Source: Kitagawia praeruptora
Lineage: Eukaryota > Streptophyta > Magnoliopsida > Apiales > Apiaceae
Assembly: GCA_037693485.1 (NCBI GenBank)
Contig: CM075345.1
Span: 81,970,001-82,034,000, forward strand
Length of the DNA stretch: 64,000 nt
Reading direction: 5' to 3'
Both the position numbers and the translations under genes were made by a program. Shown here piece by piece: positions 22,655 through 33,640 of this stretch; the first letter of the stretch is position 1, and each line of letters begins with the position of its first letter. The notes below the pieces were generated by a model, which was not told where the DNA came from, did not search any database, and saw only the letters and a program-made list of their open reading frames with translations.

Positions 22655-22768
22655 GAATTCTATCTAGATTTGGTAGAGGATAATAGGAGAATAACACCTC
22701 GTGATTATTTGGAGGTTGCTTTGAGGCCGGTTCAAGGTAGCAAGAGAGATGTGGCTGATAAAAATGAG
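22655..22768 (+). pseudogene. Captured exon of a guanylate-binding protein (GBP) gene
   Basis: A 38-codon exon bounded by GCAG and GT: EFYLDLVEDNRRITPRDYLE, then VALRPVQGSKRDVADKNE. This matches the GTPase region of plant GBP-like large GTPases. No neighbouring GBP exons are evident, so it is a fragment in CACTA-1 about 210 bp after the NPH3 piece and in the same orientation. Confidence 0.7.
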
Positions 22769-23038
22769 GTTCATCATTGGGCTATATTATAGATTGAATT
22801 AACATACATGTTTTTGGTAACCTGTCCATTATGTAGTGAAAATGAAAGTGGTTCACTATACCTTTCATTTCTATATGTTTTATAGTTTATCTGATTCCAT
22901 ACCTTTTGTGTCTATTCAATACAGTTTTTTAGTTTTGAACTTCCAGTACTGTTTTTTAGTTTTGAACTTCCAATACTGTTTTTTGTGTCTATTTGGAAGA
23001 CACTAGCTTACACTATTTTTATTTCTGTTTATTTACAG

Positions 23039-23085
23039 AAATTAAAACATATGGCCGAACTGGACCAGACCTGTAATTTTGTGAA
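23039..23085 (+). pseudogene. Possible captured small exon, unassigned
   Basis: AAATTAAAACATATGGCCGA begins right after TTTACAG, and the segment KLKHMAELDQTCNFVK ends at a GT. A second AG-bounded segment follows at about 23171 (GDCKSLYKWHRS). These may continue the captured gene 5' of this point, but I recognise neither. 23090-23620 otherwise shows nothing coding. Confidence 0.3.
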
Positions 23086-23619
23086 GGTCAGTGATTTGTA
23101 AAAGTATAGATTATGCCATGCGATGTATTTTTTTGTCCATTTACTCAGTTTACATTTTGTAACGATGCAGGGAGATTGCAAATCACTGTACAAATGGCAC
23201 CGAAGTATTTAAACTTCTTTTAGTGGATTGGAATTGTCATATATGTCGAATGTGTTCCCTCTTTTAATTTTGTTTCTTAGACTTTTATTTACCGAATGTG
23301 TTGTCTCTTTACAGGCTATTTAATTACATCCAAGGTAAAAAAAAAAACTATCAAGAACAAATAAAGATGACACCTCCGGTGCTTACTCAGGTATCACCAA
23401 GTGATGGCCCCTTTTGTGGAGCTGCTATTGATAAAGTGTGTTAGATGAATGTTAGGTTTTTTCTTGTATTATGTTATAAGTGATTGGTTTTGGTAGTTAT
23501 ATTTTGAGGAGTATTTGTATGGTGTGGATGGGATGTAAATTATTTTGATGGCTGGTTGAATGCCTTAAATGTATTTTGATTTTTGGATGGGTTTGTATCA
23601 AACAAGATATTGCAGAAAT

Positions 23620-24234
23620 TTTAATCAAAGCGTTGCATTTGATATTTCTAGCATTGCATTTCTACTGTTTCATTAGATATTTTAGTGTTGCATTTGGTAA
23701 ATATAGTGTTACATTTGATAAGATTCTAGTGTTTTAAAAAGCAAATAAAAGTGTTGCATTACATGGCTGTGGGCCCCAGTGCTGACGTGGCACATGGGAT
23801 CCACTACTGACGTGGCATGGCAGGCCCCATTGCTGACATGGCACGTGGGCCCCACATGCTGACGTGGCATGCCAGCTGGACTGTTGCTGACGTGGCATGC
23901 CAACTGGATTGTTGCTAACGTGGCATGCCAGCTGGACCAATTGATGATGTGGCAAGCTAGTGTGACCTACTTAGTGACGTGGAATTGTAATTTTATCTAA
24001 TGTCAAATGCAACGCCTTTTTGGTGTTGCATTTGAATGCTCTGGTGTTGCATTATATGTCAGATGCAATGCTTATTGATGTTGTTGTAGATGCCAAAAAG
24101 CGTTGCCTTAGGGGGTCTAACAGGATGGTGGCGGATGCAACGCCCCCTGGTGTTGCATTTGGTCTAACGCAATGCTTTTTTGGCCTAAAGCAACAGTAAA
24201 CATGGCGTTGCATTTGTGCGTTTATGGCGTAGTG
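23620..24234 (-). repeat. CACTA-1 right subterminal repeats and terminal inverted repeat
   Basis: Repeats of GCGTTGCATTT, GTGTTGCATT and GCTGACGTGGCATG, ending with TTTATGGCGTAGTG at 24234. It mirrors the left end in word content. Short ORFs here are repeat-derived. Confidence 0.8.
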
Positions 24235-24649
24235 ATATACCAAACCTATTCTTCTAGTGGAGAAGTAATACAAGGCTCGGGTCTTTCCTAACCCATTTCT
24301 TAAACATACTACAAGTAACAACCTCTCACGAACCATGCGCATGATCTCCTTACAAACAGCAGAGGTGGGATTGCCCGGTCCGGAATTGTGCATACGATGG
24401 TTACGTTCCTAAGACTTAATCCTTTTGGCTTAAACACTGTTTTACAAACCTGATATCCTTTATCAATGACTTTTAAACCTTACAACTTGATCAAATGATT
24501 TTAAAACTAAAGACTTATTTCATATCTTTGACATTTGACTTGAAATGGTTCCCTTATACTCTGATCAAAGCCTTGATTCCAATTGAGTCTATATCCTATT
24601 GATCAAGACTTGTACCTTTATTCCCTTGATGTAAGAATACCTAGTCAAA

Positions 24650-27319
24650 GCTTTTGAGAGAAAGCTCAGCAACCTAAATGAGAGTCGTTTTCTCTCTAAC
24701 CTCTCTCTAACCTCTCTCTTCAAACCCTAATAGCCGCCACCAAATCTAGCCAATTCTAAACATTTTCTCATCAAATCTAAACACTTCCTTCCTAAATCCA
24801 TCTCCCCTTCTAATCTTTCACCTTTACCCACAATATTTCTTATATATATAAGTATTTCTTTCCGGTTGTTATGTCCTTTAAGGACTTGTTTGTGAATTTT
24901 GTTTCGTCGAGACATGTTACACATGTTAATCTGATGATAATGGTTGAGCATTCGAAGGCCATCTTACTGTTGGCGCCGGCGAATTGTCTCTTTCGAACTG
25001 TGGTTAAAATCAAAGAAGAACACAAGATGTTTGACATTTGCGGTTCTAATTTCTGTGAGATCTGTTCGGATCTTTCTTGGGTTTCGTTGGATGTGGTCAT
25101 GTTGGAAGGGTCGTGCTTCGTATTTCTTCCATCATGTCAAAATTTCGCTACTGATTTGGTGTTTGGAGCAGATGTGATCTTCTCCTCAAATGGTAAAAGG
25201 ATCGGTTCCCAAGATATGATGTTTCGATTTATGGATTTCCTCTATAAGAATGTGATAGGAGGCCTGTTTGGGGGCTCCATTTTTCAACAGAGTCGATCCA
25301 CCTTGATGGTGGCTGTTGTCTTTGAAGCTTTGAAAGATGTATTTGTTGGAGCCATCCATCTGTTTGATGGAAGGCCTCACCGAGTTCTTGTTAGCTCGTT
25401 CTACAAGCTGGATATGTACGCTTTGGACTTGTACATTAAGATGGGTTTGTCTGTTCTAGGCTCTTGCGATGTGATTCGTGCTCTTGCTGATGGTATAAAT
25501 GCATTTCCTTGGGTTCCTCTGTCATTAGTTGGAGTCTGTGGGGGTGATATGATTATCCGTTTATTGGGATATAGTGGTCGGAAGCTAGTCGATATGACTC
25601 ACCGAGTTCTCGTATTTCCTACGGAATGGGATGCGATACCAAATGTTGTTGAGAATTCTCTTAAGATTATTACGTCAGGTGGATGGAGGGGAGGCGCTCT
25701 ATGGGTCTACCTGCCCAGTGACAACTCTCTTGGGGTTCGTGCTGTTCCAATATCAAATGGTAAACTGGGTGGCTTATCAGGTTTGGTAATGTGGTCGGGG
25801 TTGGGTTCGTACCAACTCGAATGGATGGTAAGCAAAGAAAGTTTGTACCTTGCTATCTTGAATGAAGCCAACCTTCTGGTTGAAGGCAAAACGGGGGTTT
25901 ATTCTCGTTTTCATCATCGAAAATTGGGAGTTTATACTTGCAATACGCCTATACTGTTTGATGATATGCTCATTCAAAAGATGGGCATTTTTTCTGATAA
26001 GGGGCTTGAACCCGCTTTGGAGAACATGACGGATGTTTATCTTTTGTGGCTGATTCATGAAGATGATTTCATTTTTCAAGTGAAACATGTCAAAAAATGC
26101 AGAATGACTAACATCTGTTTTGAAGGTGTGGAGGTCATTGATTGGCGAACTAGAGAGTTCACGCAGCAGGATGGGGTCTATACCTTAATGGCTCGTGTTT
26201 TCATGATATTAAAGAGGGCATGTGGGTTTTGCAGTAAATCTAGAGGTGCTGCACTCTTTTTTGGTGTTATCAGAAGCATCTCTGTTAGAGGTTTTTTTGA
26301 TTTGCTGGGAAGAAGCAACAGAAGGCATCAAGTGTGCAATGTTGGGTACGGTCTCTTCATTGGTAGGCGACCTATCATAAGTAGTTGGAAGGAGATGTTC
26401 GAGCAGATAATGCTACGCCTGTGTCAGGGGGATATGTTGGGGCCTACGTGGTGCTTTTGCCTACGACGGTTGTTCACAGTAGTATCGCTGGGCACTATGT
26501 GCTTGTTAATATGTCCAGGAAATCTGGGATGTTTCAAGGTTTTATTTACTTTACTGGTTGCAATTTGGAAATTAGTTCAGTTGAGGAACTGTTTCTTAGC
26601 GGGGTTCTGAATATGATAGTGCTCGAATTGGTTTCAATGGTTATGGCTTCTCATGATGATAATCGCAGCATGGGTAATTGCATTATGGCTGTGATTATTT
26701 TACAAGGATTCTGTCAAATCTGGCACCATGTCTTGGTACTGTGCAAAGTCAAGCAACTTGGCTTGGTTTTGAACTTTGGCAATAGGGCAGTTAAAGGCAA
26801 TGTTGGGGTTGTGAAACCTGATAGCATAAAGAATTGCAACATGGCTGTGAAGCTAGTAGCCTGTGGTATTCAGGATTGTGTTGGCAGCGAACTGGAGAAA
26901 TGGAGCTCCAATGTCCAGCAGCTCTGTTCTTGGACAGATGGCTTTGGACTCGGTTCAAATCGTCGGATGGCTGATCTTGAAATGGTTTATGAGGCTATTA
27001 AAGAGTGTCCTGTGTATTATGATACGCCGGTCCTCCCCTGTGATCTATTTGCTGGTTCACATATCTATGGCTTTTGCTGGCGGGTGATGCTGTTGGTCTG
27101 GATGGAGGCCCGTGGGTGGGGTCTAAAGAATTCTATGCTAAGTAGGCATATTTACTAGATTTTAACTAATTATCTTGTTATGTTGATTGCTAGTTTATCT
27201 AGCTTTATTGTTGAATTTTCTATGGTGTTTCGTTAGGTAGATGTATTATTAATCGCGGGGTATGCCCCTAGAGATGTAATCATTTTCCTATGGTATAAAA
27301 TTTAATTAGCAAAAAAAAA
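24650..27319 (+). mobile_element. Retroposon R8 (type C, full length)
   Basis: Plus strand. TSD AAGAATACCTAGTCAAA lies at 24633-24649 and 27320-27336. The family start ATGAGAGTCG is at 24678 after 28 extra bases. The leader has AAACCCTAATAGCCGCC. The 3' end is tail subtype II: CGCGGGGTATGCCCCTAGAG, then ATGTAATCATTTTCCTATGG and poly(A). Confidence 0.9.
24871..27158 (+). pseudogene. R8 type C ORF with one frameshift
   Basis: Opens MSFKDLFVNFVSSRHV at 24871 and reads about 515 codons. Near 26400-26440 type C similarity passes to the overlapping frame (GAYVVLLPTTVVHSSIAGHY), which stays open to 27158. One indel therefore separates it from a roughly 760-codon ORF. Repeats include IHLFDGRPHRVLVSSFYKL near 25360 and a diverged THRVLVFP near 25600. 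Late segments HHVLVLCKVKQL and KMVYEA-like motifs resemble R14. Function unknown. Confidence 0.65.
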
Positions 27320-27618
27320 AAGAATACCTAGTCAAACCCTTTGACTTTTATCATTTCAAATCAAAATGAAAAGTTTTCTTAAAAATGCTTTGAAGCTACT
27401 TAGACTGGGCTGATCTGTTATCAGTGAGTCGAAGGTACTTCAGGGTAATGGTTTTTGAAAGAATTTAAGTATTAAAATGTTTTCCCGATTTCGAAATGAT
27501 TTCCAAAAATGTTTTATAAAGAGATTTTGTAAAAGTGTTAGGAATTTGCCGTCAAAAATGTTTTATATACGGATTCCTGACGATTATATCAATAAGCACT
27601 TGGTAAGCACTTTGCCCA

Positions 27619-28988
27619 GTGCGTTTCATTGATGGTAGAGATGAGATGGGTCTTCCCATTTTTTCTAACAAGGAAATACCTAAGAACATGGCTGCCAACG
27701 AGAAGGGGGCGGGAGTGGTAAAAGGAATCCTAAAGAATGTTACTTCTGGGGGTTTGGAAAGGGGTGAAAGCTCGAAGAGTAAACATGAACCTGTTGTAGA
27801 CAAAGTAAGCAATGACAACACCAAAAATGGGGGGAAGAATGAGAAGACCGAAATGGGGTCAAAAGGAACTAAATCCTGGTCATCAGTGTTAAGAACGGCC
27901 CCGGGCCCTTTCAAGGAAGTGAAATTTGACTATGTACCTCCAATTGAAGGTTCAGATGTAGTATCCCCCCCAGAGGATGTCCTTAAGAAAGGTGCGGAAA
28001 AATTCAAATGTTGCATTCTGGGTCAATTTACCAAAGGAACTTTGCCATTTAAGAGAGTTAAGGAGGTGGCTTTTTCAGCCTGGAGGAGGGGCCTCACCAT
28101 GGTCTCTCAGCGAAATGAATCTACATACGTTTTTAGGTTCAACTCTACCAATGAGAAAAATGCAGTTTTAAGCAAAGGTACGTGGTACTTCGATAAAAGG
28201 CCTCTGGTCTTAACTGATTGGGGTTTTACTGTGTGCTCAGAACCTATTACCTCAATGCCATTGTGGGTTAAATTGGCCAACCTACCAGATTGTTACTGGA
28301 CACAGGAGGGTCTTGGTCGTGTTGCTAGTGTCATTGGCAAGCCCTTGGGGGCTGATGCCCTTACCTCTGAGCTAGAAATCCTGCCATTTGCTAAAATGTG
28401 TGTGCAGTATGAAGTAGGGGATCCCCTACCGCCTACCCTTAAAGTGGTGGACCTGGATGGCTCCATAGTGGAGGTTAAAGTCACCTATATTAATAAGCCA
28501 ATGGTGTGCACCCATTGTAAATCACTTGGTCATACCCTCAATGTTTGCCCAGTGGCTTCTCGAGAATGGACTGCAGGGGCTCAAAACATACAAAAGTTGA
28601 TCTAAATGAGCAAAATGGCAAAGGAAAGGATAAAGTGGAGCAAAATGGCAAAGAAAATGAAGTGAAAGCACAAAAGGTGGTGGTTGAACAAAAGGAAGTA
28701 GCTCTAGGAGAGGAGGTGAGTCACATGATGGCTGCAAACGGGGGTGAGAATATCCAAAGCCCCAAGGTAGATAATATAGAAGAGGAAGTAGATAAGGGGT
28801 GGACGGAGGTTCGATCGAAGAGGAAACCAGTGTCATCACCAAGCATATCTCCAGATGCTTCCACACCCCAGCAGTTTAAGAACATTGTGGTTGATGAGAT
28901 AGCAATGAAGCCTGGCTCTCGAACTCCAAAGCCATATAAGAAGGTTAAAAGAGGGGGAAGGGGGGGTCGTACCCCCTCTAGGTCATAA
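27619..28988 (+). pseudogene. LINE ORF1: DUF4283-type RNA-binding region plus CCHC zinc knuckle
   Basis: The open frame 27619-28605 contains a DUF4283-like region (LPFKRVKEVAFSAWRRGLTM, LVLTDWGFTVCSEPITSMPL, LPFAKMCVQYEVGDPLPPTL) followed by the zinc knuckle CTHCKSLGHTLNVC. A frameshift near 28570-28600 moves the reading to the frame of 28545-28988, which ends in an Arg/Gly-rich tail KRGGRGGRTPSRS. ORF1 proteins of plant L1 elements bind the element RNA. The basic RGG tail is loosely reminiscent of the WRATRGGH tail of types A and B. The N-terminus is truncated or uses a Met near 27646. Confidence 0.8.
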
Positions 28989-28996
28989 TATCTCTT

Positions 28997-31900
28997 ATGA
29001 CTATTTTTTGTTCCTACAACGTTAGAGGCCTCAATAATAAAGTTGGTTTTATCAGGGACTTTATTTCAAATAACAAATTGTCCCTGATAGGTCTCTTGGA
29101 AACTCATGTCCAAACTGACGTTGCTAGGATTATCTCCCGGACTCTAAATCCACGGTTTCAGTGGTGTTTTAATTATGATCATCATCCGGGAGGCCGTATT
29201 TGGCTGGGGTGGAACCCCTCTAGTTGGAATGTTTTGGTTATTGCTTCTTCTAGTCAGCATATCACATGCTCTGTCACCCTTATTGAGAGTAACACAAACT
29301 TTGTTATCTCGTTTGTATACGGTTTTAATGAAGCGATTGATCGCAGGCCATTATGGAATGATTTGGTAGGCATAGCGAATGGTTTGAATGATGTGGCCTG
29401 GGTCTTATGTGGTGATTTCAACACTTGCATTAGCATTGATGAAAAGCAGGGAGGAGTCCTAGACTGGACTACTGGAATGGATGAGTTCAAAAAGTTTTTG
29501 CTTGCAAATGGTCTCACTGATCTTCGGTATTCGGGCCACTTCTTCACTTGGTGGGATAGCAATACTACGCAGCCAAAGTTCAGAAAGTTGGACCGAGTGT
29601 TAGTCAACTCAAATTGGCATTCCTTGTTCCCTTGCTCCTCTGTGGAATTCATCTCTCGGGGTTTATCTGATCATTGCCCTGCAATCACTTCGCTTGGAAC
29701 TAGTTTCTCCTCTGGGGTGAAGCCCTTCCAATTTTTTAATCACCTCATTGAGAATCCAGATTTTTTGGAAACTGTGGCGAAAGCTTGGTCTGTGGAGGTA
29801 GAGGGAAACCCTTGGTTTATTTTGACCTCTAAGCTCAAAAATGTAAAGTTGGCTCTTAAGGGCCTAAACAAAAGGGTGGGGGACATCCACCAGTTAGTGA
29901 TTTTATCTCGGGATGCTCTATCTCAGTTTCAGAGTGAAATGCCTGCAAACCCCACTGCTGCATATTTTGAAGAAGAAAAGGAGTTTATTGAGAACTATTC
30001 AGCAGCCTTAAGATTAGAGGAGCAGTTTTTAAAGTAGAAATCCAGGATTCAGTGGTTAAAACTTGGAGATGGTAATAGTAAGTTTTTCTATAACTCATGC
30101 AGAGGGAACTGGAATACTAATAAGATTATTTCTCTTCGGGACTCGGAGGGAGTTTCCCACTCTTCGCATGCTGATATGGCTAAAGTGGCGACGGATTTCT
30201 ATAAAGACATTTTGGGGAAAAAGTCTGAGGTAGCTGAATTTCCAAATGACATCCCTCTTCCCTCTCTCTCAGATTCCCAGCTCAATCATGTGGCTGCCCC
30301 TTTCTCTGAAAGTGAAGTGCTGAGCACCCTAAAAAAAATGGCAAAGAACAAAAGTCCTGGACCGGATGGGTTCACTGTTGAATTCTACTTGGCTGTTTGG
30401 CATGTGGTGGGAAACGATGTGACAAAAGGTATCATGTATTTCTTTAATACCCTGCACTTGCCTAGAGTAATAAATGCTGCTACTATCTGCCTAGTTCCTA
30501 AGCAGGCTAACCCATCTGAAATGCAACACTTTAGGCCCATCTCTTGTTGTAACGTACTGTATAAATGCATTTCCTCTATGCTGGCCAAGAGGCTTAAAGC
30601 TGTTCTTCCCATCCATCATATCTTCGGTGCAGTCTGCTTTTGTTGCAAAGAGATCCATTGGTGACAATATCTTTCTTGCTCAAGCTTTATGCAAAGACTA
30701 TAATGGCAACTCAGGTCAACCCCGCTGTGCTATAAAGTTGGACATCCATAAGGCCTTTGATTCCCTAAACTGGAAGTTCCTGTTTAAGATTCTGGAAAGA
30801 ATGAGATTTCCCCACCAGTTCATCAAGTGGCTGGAGAAATGCATCACCTCCACAATGTTCTCTGTAAAGTTAAATGGCAGTCTCGAAGGTTTTTTCAAAG
30901 GTGAGTCTGGCCTGAGGCAGGGCGACCCCCTATCCCCTTATCTGTTTGTGATAGCCATGGAGGCTCTCTCAGCTTGTCTGGGTAAGGTGACCAGGGATCC
31001 TAATTTTAAATTCCATTGGAGAACAAAGGAGGTAAACCTGAACCATATTATTTTTGCTGATAATGTGTTCCTGTTTAGTCATGGTGATCTTAGTTCAGTC
31101 TCAGCACTTTTGGATGGGATAAAGCTCTTCTCAAACTGTTCTAACCTAAAGCCTAATCTTTCAAAGACTACTTGTTTCTTTGCCAATGTTAGACAGGAAG
31201 TTGTTGATGATATTCTTGCTTATTCGGGGTTCCAAAGAGGTCATATGCCTATCACCTACTTGGGTTTACCTCTCATTACGGGAAAGCTAGGCAAAAATGA
31301 TTGCCAGACTCTGATCACCAGACTGTGTAGCAAATTGGAGTTGTGGACAACTAGATTTCTAAATTTTGCAGGCCGCCTACAACTGATCAAAGCTATTTTG
31401 GTCAGTATTGTGGGTTATTGGAGTATGTTCTTATTTCTTCCTAAAGGAATTCTTAAAAGATTAATTCTCTTATCTTCAAGTTCCTTTGGGGAGGATTCTA
31501 CAAGCCAGATGGGAAATGTCAGTATAAAGTAGGGCGGGAGGAATGTTGTAAACCGAAAGCGGAAGGTGGTCTTGGGATTCGAAACTTATTTGAATGGAAT
31601 GATGCTGCCATTCTCTATCAGCTGTGGCGTATCCTACAGCCCACCTCTAGCTCTCTTTGGATAGCATGGTTCCATAAAGTCCTGCTGCGGAAGAAGGAAT
31701 TCTGGACTACCTCAATGCCATATCGCTGTTGTTGGATTGTAAGGAAATTATTCATGGCTAGGAAGCTGGCCTTGCAGCACTTGTACTACAATATAGGAGA
31801 GAACTCTGGCTTTCTCTTCTGGCATGATCCCTGGGTCCAAAAGAAGCCTCTTCTGGCCATCTCCCCCTCCATTATTTCTACAGCCGAGTCCACAAGTCCA

Positions 31901-32673
31901 GTAAGTATCAACGTCTACCTTAGAAATGGGACTTGGGATTTGCCATCTTCGAACCATAACGATGTCATTGAAATTAGACGGGCGGTTCAGCAAGTCCAGA
32001 TTCATAAATCTGATTCCATTACTTGGGATGGAATGTCAGCAAAGAATGTTAAATTATCTTCTATTTGGTCTTCCATTCGGGGTACTGGAAATCAAGTCCA
32101 GTGGTTGGATATGTTATGGGGAAATTCAATATCCCGAAATGCTCGTTTGTAACTTGGTTGGCCATAAAGAACAGGCTCCTCGCGAAGGATAGAATGCTCT
32201 TGTTTGGAATGCAGGTAGACCCAAAATGTGTCCTATGTGGGGTGGATGATGAGACGGTTAGTCACATTTTCACTGACTGCCCGTTTTTTGATCTAATTAG
32301 CAGGTCCATGCCAATGCGCTTCACTCGGAATTGGTCCAACTGTCAACTAGGCAACTGTGTTAGTAGACAGTTGGGGGCAAAGGAGCAAACAATTGCTCAA
32401 TTGTTTTTCAGCACAACTATCTATCATGTCTGGAAGGAACGTAACTATCGCATGCACAACTCTGGTCCTGGCAATCCAACCTCTATTGTTAGTAGTGAGA
32501 TCAGGTGCATGGTACGCGAGAAATTGTTCTCCTGCAGCCTGTTTAAGATTTGGTACGGAAAGACCCAACCATCATCTTATTTACCATGTAAAAGACTAGG
32601 TCTGGTACATCCGGGTACATCCGTGTTGAGTAGGGTTTACCTTCTTATTCTTTGTATCATGTTATGTTGTTGA
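28997..32673 (+). pseudogene. LINE ORF2: AP endonuclease, reverse transcriptase, zf-RVT; broken
   Basis: The endonuclease has its motifs: SYNVRGLN, LLETHV, CGDFNT, KLDRVLVN and LSDHCPA. An in-frame TAG (30035-30037) follows. The reverse transcriptase begins with KNKSPGPDGFTVEFY, has FRPISCCNVLYK, shifts frame near 30620, then KLDIHKAFDSLNW (motif A) and GLRQGDPLSPYLFV (motif B). Motif C reads IIFADNVF, with Asn in place of the second catalytic Asp. Further frameshifts lie near 31500 and 32060. The end carries CVLCGVDDETVSHIFTDCPF, a zf-RVT motif. This copy cannot encode an active enzyme. Confidence 0.9.
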
Positions 32674-32762
32674 TGTAATGTTTGGATGTTGATTCGCGGG
32701 GTATGCCCCTAGATTTGTATCAGTTGTTCCTTTGGTATAAATTTTAATTAGCAAAAAAAAAG

Positions 32763-33640
32763 GCACTTTGCACATCAACTTTATGCATATAGTTGATAAA
32801 TTCCATAATAGCACAATGCAAACTGTCAAACACATTAAAAATAAGCACTTGATCTTGCCATGCTTCTGAATGCATGGATGCACTTTCACCAACATAGCTG
32901 CCCAACTCCCTAGAATGGGACACATCACATGGAACCAAACCCTGTACCTGCACAAAAAGTACCAACCCTCCTGGCCCACTTGTATGATGAACACCATTCC
33001 AGAATCGACATTCGAAATGCCCATCACCACACCACTTGTAATTAAACAAGTGCCTATTCGAGACAACAAAAGTCTTGTAACCTGAAGAAATCTCCATTTT
33101 GTTCATGACCATATCAACATCATTCCACACATTTATACCAGGCCTAATCGCCCACTCAGCAGGACCGAGTCCTATCAGCAAATAAACGACAACGTCAAGC
33201 CCGCATACATACCAATTCGCACAAAAATAGCAACCAGCAGCCTTGAAACCAAATTTGCCATCAGTTGTTCTCTGACTAAAGCACCCATCCAAAGTTTGTA
33301 GACATAACCAACAAACCATCTTACACTCTGACCAGGTAAATCCCAGGTCAGCCCTCCATATACTGCCAATGACATCCCTGCTATTGACAGCGTTGTTGAA
33401 GAAAGAAACCATCTGATTCTTTGCGGAACCAAGGATAAGAGCAAAGTCATCAGTTCCAACCTTACGAAGAGTCCAGAAAACCCAGACACCTATTGCATTC
33501 CCATGCTCAGAAGCAAAACCCAAAACTTCGAGTTTCTTATGCAGAAGTGTACTTGACCATAGCTTTATAGAATAATCACCCATAAGGTCAATTGAGACCC
33601 TTTCCATGAGTTTAACCCTCTTAGAATCATTCTAAGAGGC
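32763..33640 (-). mobile_element. Retroposon R9 fragment (type C), ends missing
   Basis: Minus-strand type C coding DNA immediately right of the LINE TSD. Neither the family 5' leader nor the 3' tail is present. On the other side of the LINE the reading continues for about 17 codons and then stops in non-family DNA. Both boundaries are unclear. Confidence 0.5.
32772..33607 (-). pseudogene. R9 type C fragment, about 280 codons open
   Basis: Reads MERVSIDLMGDYSIKLWSST onward without stops until the LINE boundary, where the LINE's poly(A) gives an FFFAN-stop end. Similar to other type C proteins: GVWVFWTLRKVGTDDFALIL, GPGGLVLFVQVQGLV (compare GPGGLVLLCGVFD in R11). Before the LINE inserted, the frame ran on to a stop near 27552 in the sequence now left of the LINE. 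Function unknown. Confidence 0.5.

Larger units (their letters stand above)
14848..24234. mobile_element. CACTA-1, DNA transposon carrying gene fragments
   Basis: Terminal inverted repeats begin CACTACGCCATAAA at 14848 and, reversed, at 24234. The TSD is the 3-bp ATA at 14845-14847 and 24235-24237. The subterminal regions are filled with GCGTTGCATT and GCTGACGTGGCA repeats, as expected of CACTA elements. No transposase (TNPD/TNPA) coding sequence is visible, so it is non-autonomous. Contents: R7, a 177-bp tandem array, an NPH3 5' gene fragment and a GBP exon. Length 9387 bp. Confidence 0.9.
10427..24408 (-). mobile_element. LINE remnant, minus strand, split by R5 and CACTA-1
   Basis: Three pieces (10427-10475, 14751-14847, 24235-24408) join into about 320 bp of a LINE 3' end. 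TSD CTAAGACTTAATCC lies at 10413-10426 and 24409-24422. The antisense tail is TTTTTTTTGCTAATTAAAAT. Piece 2 (CATGATACAAAGAATAGAAG) and piece 3 (reverse complement contains CACAATTCCGGACCGGGCAA) match the end of the LINE at 32440-32660 (CACAACTCTGGTCCTGGCAA). A 5'-truncated insertion of the same LINE lineage. Confidence 0.8.
27616..32762 (+). mobile_element. L1-type LINE, 5'-truncated, inactive
   Basis: A non-LTR retrotransposon with ORF1 and ORF2, then a 3' end identical in form to the R family: TTCGCGGGGTATGCCCCTAG, TTTGTATCAGTTGTTCCTTT, GGTATAAATTTTAATTAGC and poly(A). The short TSD GCACTTTGC lies at 27607-27615 and 32763-32771. The 5' UTR is missing, so it is unknown whether the full LINE shares the R leader. 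There is no RNase H domain after the reverse transcriptase, as in many plant L1 elements. Confidence 0.9.

Noticed and set aside
23709..23955. His/Pro/Cys-rich overlapping ORFs near the right end of CACTA-1
   Set aside because: Same cause: subterminal repeat words, not a gene.
27616..32762. LINE RNase H domain
   Set aside because: After the zf-RVT motif the sequence ends within about 130 residues and lacks the RNase H DEDD pattern.
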